Assembly (NCBI GenBank): GCA_963832245.1
Contig: CAWHTG010000003.1
Coordinates: 1-64,000, forward strand
Length of the DNA: 64,000 nucleotides
From: JABDBE01 sp963832245
Lineage (GTDB): Bacteria; Acidobacteriota; Terriglobia; Terriglobales; Acidobacteriaceae
Reading direction: 5' to 3'
This document shows positions 60,397 to 64,000 of this stretch, piece after piece. The position numbers and the translations under genes were made by a program. How positions within the stretch are numbered: position 1 is the first letter of the stretch; every line of letters starts with the position of its first letter. The notes under the pieces are model-generated. The model saw only the letters and a program-made list of their open reading frames with translations, made no database searches and was not told where the DNA came from.

Positions 60397-60453
60397 CGGG
60401 GGCTGAAGCCCGGAGGTATTTGTCGGACTTTGCGGCACGAGTGAACTCGTGCC
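60397..60453. repeat. Palindromic repeat pair downstream of the hypothetical gene
   Basis: CGGG-GGCTGAAGCC-CGG (60397-60413) and a 20-nt palindrome (60434-60453) with arms GGCACGAGT and ACTCGTGCC. Same architecture as the pairs at 12777-12857 and 32205-32259. Confidence 0.6.
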
Positions 60454-60544
60454 CTCCCGAAGGTGTGGCTCGGGGGAGAGTTTTCTGCAATTCCTGGACT
60501 CGTGCCTTCGCGAAATTGCTGGTTCCGAGCCCCTTGTATAACCA

Positions 60545-60582
60545 TAAAAAAAGCCCCCTCGTGATTAGCGAGGAGGCTTTTT
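60545..60582. terminator. Bidirectional intrinsic terminator
   Basis: A stem of AGCC(C)CCTCG with CGAGG(A)GGCT (about 60552-60578) is flanked by A7 on the left and T5 on the right, so it can end transcripts from both the plus-strand hypothetical gene and the minus-strand phosphoesterase gene. Confidence 0.88.
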
Positions 60583-60615
60583 GCGGTTCGCGGGTCGATG
60601 CCGCTTTGCGGCGAT

Positions 60616-62817
60616 CTAAGTGCCGGTGCCCACCACGCTGCAGCTTTGGGGGCTGGTGAGGTCGGCATCGTTAATATTGAGTGTGCCGGCCACCTGTCCC
60701 GTTTTCTTGGGCGTGAAGGTCACTGAGATCGTACATTGTCCGCCTGCGGGTAGCTGGGTCGGGCAGTTGTTGGTCTGAGTGAAATCTTGCGTAACCCAGA
60801 CGCTTGGAAGGTAGAGCGGAGCGTTTGAGGTATTGGTAACGGTGATGGTCTTGGGAGGGCTGGTTTCGCCCACCTTTGCGGTCAAAAAGATCTGGTGAGG
60901 CTGGCGATCCACCGCCGTTGCCGTTCCGGTCAACCTGCCCATGTGCGGGCTGCCGGGATCGCTATCCGTGATCACCAGATTGCCCCTTCGGAACCCGGTC
61001 GCGGTTGGAGTGAAGGTGACTGTAATCTGACAACTGCTTCCGGCATTCAATCCGCTTCCGCAGTTGTCGGTCTCGGAAAAATCGCCGATCGTCTGAATTT
61101 TGGAGATGTTCAAAGTCGTCGGACCGGTGTTGGTGAATTGCACGTTCTGCTGGGCCTTCGATCCCAAGTTGGTTGTGGAATAGAGCAGGCCCGGATAAGG
61201 AATGGGCAAATCGGCGTACGTGCCTGTGCCCAAGAGGGTCACCGATTGTGGGCTGCTGGGATCGGTATCCGTGACGGTGAGGGTCCCTGATGCGGCGCCA
61301 ACTGACTGAGGCGCAAACCTCACATTCAACGTGCAGGCGGCTCCGGGCTTCAAGGTTGTCCCGCAGGTTCCGCCCACACGGGTGAAGTCGCCGCTGGTGG
61401 CGACCTTATCGATGGTCATCGGGCTTGACGCGTAGTTTGTCAGGGTGATCGGAAGGGATCGATATTTCCCCACGACGACGTTTCCGTAGTGCGCCTCTGT
61501 GGTCGAAGCCACAGGACATGCCCGTTGCTGCAAGACCAGAGGGGGCAGTGGGTTCTGGTTGAAGTTGAAGGCGTTGCTCATGTCGTCCGCCGCATTATCG
61601 CGATGGGTCAACGGCGGCAATCCATAGGCCTTCTCGATGAACTTCAATACGGAAGAAAACTCATACTGGGTCGAGTCGATCGTACCGGCGTTCGCGTAGG
61701 GCGAAATAATAATCATGGGGACGCGGAAGCCGAGGCCCCACTGGTCAAGTTGCTGCGGCGGAACATGATCGTAGAAACCTCCGTAGTCATCCCAGGTAAG
61801 GAATATCGCCGTCGAATTCCATTGTCCGATTGGCCCCTGCATGATTGCGTTGATTTGTTGCACCGTCCAATTCTCGCCGATGCAGGTGCCGCCCGGCGGG
61901 TGCTCGCTATCGATGCCGGTGACGATCCAGGAAACCTGGGGCAAATTGCCAGCCAAGGCGTCAGTAACGAATTGGCTCATCTCCACCACATTGGAGGTCC
62001 AATAGTTGGAATAGCGGATATGCTTCACATAGTCGAAGGCGGAGAATGCGTAACCGGGCACTGAGCTCGGGGCATAGAACTTCCAGCTGATCTGCGGCTG
62101 ATTCTTATTGAAAGTGTCAGCCATGGTCTGCGGATCGAGGCAAGGGAAAATGCTAAAGATGGCTCCTCCCGCATTCATCTGGGATACAAACGTATTGGGC
62201 GACGCATCGCATCCCCAAACCCGGGCCGGGCCGCTAGGAGTCAATGGGATCGTAATGGTGCCTACGGCACCGGCGGCAATGGAGTACAAGTGATTGCTGT
62301 AGCTGGGAGAAATGGTGGACTGGAAGGTATGATCCGACAGCACGAACTTCGTCGCGTACTGCCAGTAGTTGGGGATGTCTTGCTCGGTCATCTGGGTGTA
62401 GGCTTCGTAATCGCCGTTCACATTGGAGTTGTTGTTAAGGTCAAACAAATCCAATTTGCCGCCATCGTAGGCATTGTGTGCACCCTGCCAGGTATGGTCT
62501 TCGTCATGAAACATGATGTCGGGAGCACGCCACAGGGGAATGGACTGACCCGTCGAAATCAGGCCGGATTGGGCTCCCTCCACTCCAGGAAACTTTCCGA
62601 AATAGTGGTCGAAACTCCGGTTTTCTTTCATGATGAAAACAACGTGCTGGATCTTTCCGTTACCCAGCAGGGCACGGACCTGATCCTGCTGCGCACCGGA
62701 GATCACTTGCACACTTTGGCCGTATAAGCCGGCGCAGAGCATGAGCCCCGAAGCGGCCGAAAGAAAAAATCGTTTGAAAAAGCGGGAAGGCAGCAGACTC
62801 AAAATGCGTGTATGCAT
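60616..62817 (-). CDS. Secreted phosphoesterase (phospholipase C/acid phosphatase family) with HYDIN-type repeats
   Basis: About 733 residues; ATG at 62817 (AAAGG 9 nt upstream) preferred over TTG at 62826. Signal peptide FFLSAASGLMLCAGLYGQS. Catalytic domain: HVVFIMKENRSFDHYFGKFP, SDHTFQSTISPSYSNHLYSI, IVTGIDSEHPPG, FLTWDDYGGFYDHVPPQ and GFRVPMIIISPYAN. Three HYDIN/ASPM-SPD-2-like Ig repeats follow, each ending with a GTLTVTDTDPSSPQSV-type strand. It probably releases phosphate from extracellular esters. It shares the catalytic family of the 50504-53248 protein, but the repeats are of another type and at the opposite end. Confidence 0.92.
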   Translation of the reverse strand: MHTRILSLLPSRFFKRFFLSAASGLMLCAGLYGQSVQVISGAQQDQVRALLGNGKIQHVVFIMKENRSFDHYFGKFPGVEGAQSGLISTGQSIPLWRAPDIMFHDEDHTWQGAHNAYDGGKLDLFDLNNNSNVNGDYEAYTQMTEQDIPNYWQYATKFVLSDHTFQSTISPSYSNHLYSIAAGAVGTITIPLTPSGPARVWGCDASPNTFVSQMNAGGAIFSIFPCLDPQTMADTFNKNQPQISWKFYAPSSVPGYAFSAFDYVKHIRYSNYWTSNVVEMSQFVTDALAGNLPQVSWIVTGIDSEHPPGGTCIGENWTVQQINAIMQGPIGQWNSTAIFLTWDDYGGFYDHVPPQQLDQWGLGFRVPMIIISPYANAGTIDSTQYEFSSVLKFIEKAYGLPPLTHRDNAADDMSNAFNFNQNPLPPLVLQQRACPVASTTEAHYGNVVVGKYRSLPITLTNYASSPMTIDKVATSGDFTRVGGTCGTTLKPGAACTLNVRFAPQSVGAASGTLTVTDTDPSSPQSVTLLGTGTYADLPIPYPGLLYSTTNLGSKAQQNVQFTNTGPTTLNISKIQTIGDFSETDNCGSGLNAGSSCQITVTFTPTATGFRRGNLVITDSDPGSPHMGRLTGTATAVDRQPHQIFLTAKVGETSPPKTITVTNTSNAPLYLPSVWVTQDFTQTNNCPTQLPAGGQCTISVTFTPKKTGQVAGTLNINDADLTSPQSCSVVGTGT

Positions 62818-63057
62818 ATAGCTCAACCTTTATGTTGACGTCAGTGACAGGGGATATGACGGCAAGCAAGAACCAAACTGGGAAGCCACAGAGATACTGG
62901 CTCGGGGTTCATTATTTGGGTAATTCTTGACTGTCGAAGTGGCCTCTGTCAACGTGAAAAAAATTGCGCATCGCGAGGCCAGCCGTCTTACTTGAGAGTC
63001 AGGCGAACCACCGATCGGTCCACCCGATAGCGGTTTCGCCTGACGCGTTCCCTATCT

Positions 63058-64000
63058 CTAATCGCCTACGCCAGTCAGTTTGATGACTTGCGGGCTGTGA
63101 TAAGCGTTGTCGGTGATGGCAATGGATCCATTGTGCGTACCTTTACTGGTCGGTGTGAAATAAACCGTAAAGGTACATGTCACAGGAGCAGCTGCGTCGC
63201 TCGGAGGAATCGTGGCCGGGCAATTGTTGGTCTGCGAGAAATCCCCGGAGACCTTAATGTTGCTGATGGCCATATCGTCTGCGCCCGTATTCTGCAACCT
63301 AACGGGCTGGGGCGCGCTCTTGGTACCGACCTTCTGGTCTCCGAAGTTGAGTGATGTGGGGTTCAAAGTGGCAACACCAATCAGCGGGACGGCGCGAATA
63401 CGGTTGTTGCCGGCGTCGGCGATGAGCAGCCTTTCGTTCCCGTCCACGGCCAGGCCGATATTGTCGATGTGAGCTTTGTTGGCCGCGCCACCATCTCCAT
63501 CAAAGCCATAGAACCACCACTGCGTATCGTTGCCGGCAACAGTGATGATGGTTCCGCTGCCCAAGTCGACCCTCTGCACCAGCGGGTTGTTGCCACCGCC
63601 AATGAAGAGGTTTCCTCGCCCATCGAGAGCCACCTCATTGGGATACCAGCGAGTGGCGTTGAGCGCAGGGCCGCCGTCACCGCCAAAGTTATATCCACCA
63701 TTGAACGCGTAGGTGAGGATGGTGCCCACGGGATACTTTTGCTTTACATCTCCGCATCCGCCGACAACTCCGATCACGCAACGGATAACGTTGTTGTCTG
63801 CGTCAGCGATGTATAAGTTGTCGCTGGCGTCAACCGCGACGCCGAAGGGAGTGTTTAGTTGGGCTGATCTAGCCGGTCCGCCGTCTCCAGAATAGCCGGC
63901 TGTGCCATTTCCGGCGACGGCTGTAAGGGTGCTTCCACTCAGCTGCCAAATTACCTGGGCCGCGGGATCGGCGATGAACAGGTTGCCTGCATGGTCGACA
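63058..64000 (-). CDS. Secreted NHL-repeat protein with C-terminal HYDIN-type domain, 5' end outside window
   Basis: The minus-strand frame is open from the right edge of the window to the stop at 63058, over 310 codons, so the start lies beyond 64000. NHL beta-propeller repeats are seen as NLYIADADNNVIR, NEVALDGRGNLFIGGGNNP, ITVAGNDTQ and RLLIADAGNNRIRAVP. A HYDIN/choice-of-anchor-D Ig domain follows (LNPTSLNFGDQKVGTKSAPQ, TPTSKGTHNGSIAITDNAYH). Probably exported; such proteins bind polymers or other proteins. The same C-terminal domain type occurs in the adjacent phosphoesterase. Confidence 0.9.
   Translation of the reverse strand, partial: VDHAGNLFIADPAAQVIWQLSGSTLTAVAGNGTAGYSGDGGPARSAQLNTPFGVAVDASDNLYIADADNNVIRCVIGVVGGCGDVKQKYPVGTILTYAFNGGYNFGGDGGPALNATRWYPNEVALDGRGNLFIGGGNNPLVQRVDLGSGTIITVAGNDTQWWFYGFDGDGGAANKAHIDNIGLAVDGNERLLIADAGNNRIRAVPLIGVATLNPTSLNFGDQKVGTKSAPQPVRLQNTGADDMAISNIKVSGDFSQTNNCPATIPPSDAAAPVTCTFTVYFTPTSKGTHNGSIAITDNAYHSPQVIKLTGVGD

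Overview
The window looks like a chromosomal segment of an Acidobacteriota member, probably of the Koribacter/Terriglobia type. This is inferred from gene content: secreted GloVer-repeat and NHL-repeat proteins, phosphoesterases carrying InlB-like or HYDIN-type repeats, beta-helix proteins with an odd C-terminal anchor, DUF4142, many short dispersed palindromes including the repeat that translates as CPERSRR, and a GC-rich base composition. No rRNA or other taxonomic marker is present.

Region 1 (1-8 kb) is a decayed polyhydroxybutyrate/alcohol island. It holds an alcohol dehydrogenase, a thiolase, an ADP-forming acyl-CoA synthetase fused to a GNAT acetyltransferase, a PHB-depolymerase-like esterase, a phasin and an acetoacetyl-CoA reductase. 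Five of the six are broken by frameshifts, and the reductase also has an internal deletion. The region ends at a 47-nt 3' fragment of a tRNA-Asn gene (7914-7960), the usual scar of a tRNA-targeting integrative element.

Region 2 (8-14.5 kb, all minus strand) holds a HugZ-like PPOX protein, a ParB-like protein, a TldD protease and an OpuC/ProU-type osmolyte ABC transporter.

Region 3 (14.5-34.6 kb) is the most interesting part. A complete coenzyme F420 set (cofG, cofD, cofC, cofE, cofH, npdG) is transcribed away from a plus-strand operon: a flavin reductase, a three-subunit molybdenum hydroxylase with a CoxG-like protein, then ketopantoate-reductase-like, M24, M20, M24 and ketopantoate-reductase-like genes in mirror order, then a luciferase-like (LLM) putative F420 enzyme. 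A DRE-TIM acyl-CoA condensing enzyme and a fumarylacetoacetate-hydrolase-like enzyme converge on it. The second M24 and the M20 protein lack several canonical metal ligands, and the molybdenum subunit lacks the CO-dehydrogenase loop. I read this as an undescribed F420-linked catabolic pathway for an organic nitrogen compound or cyclic amide; the substrate is unknown.

Region 4 (34.6-49.5 kb) is mixed. It holds an AT-rich repeat-bearing gap, secreted proteins, another F420-type (Ddn-like) protein, a methyltransferase, a TolC-like protein, an ATP-dependent DNA ligase with a DUF72 protein, DUF4142, an MscS channel, a Tat-exported aldo/keto reductase and a truncated heparinase.

Region 5 (49.6-64 kb) is a surface and exopolysaccharide region: a low-molecular-weight tyrosine phosphatase, a WecG/TagA glycosyltransferase, two secreted phosphoesterases of different architecture, a beta-helix protein, GloVer and NHL repeat proteins. 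A conserved ~60-bp element lies upstream of both the beta-helix gene and the glycosyltransferase gene.

REP-like palindromes with a GTAG foot are scattered through the window and supply the stop codons of several genes in region 3.
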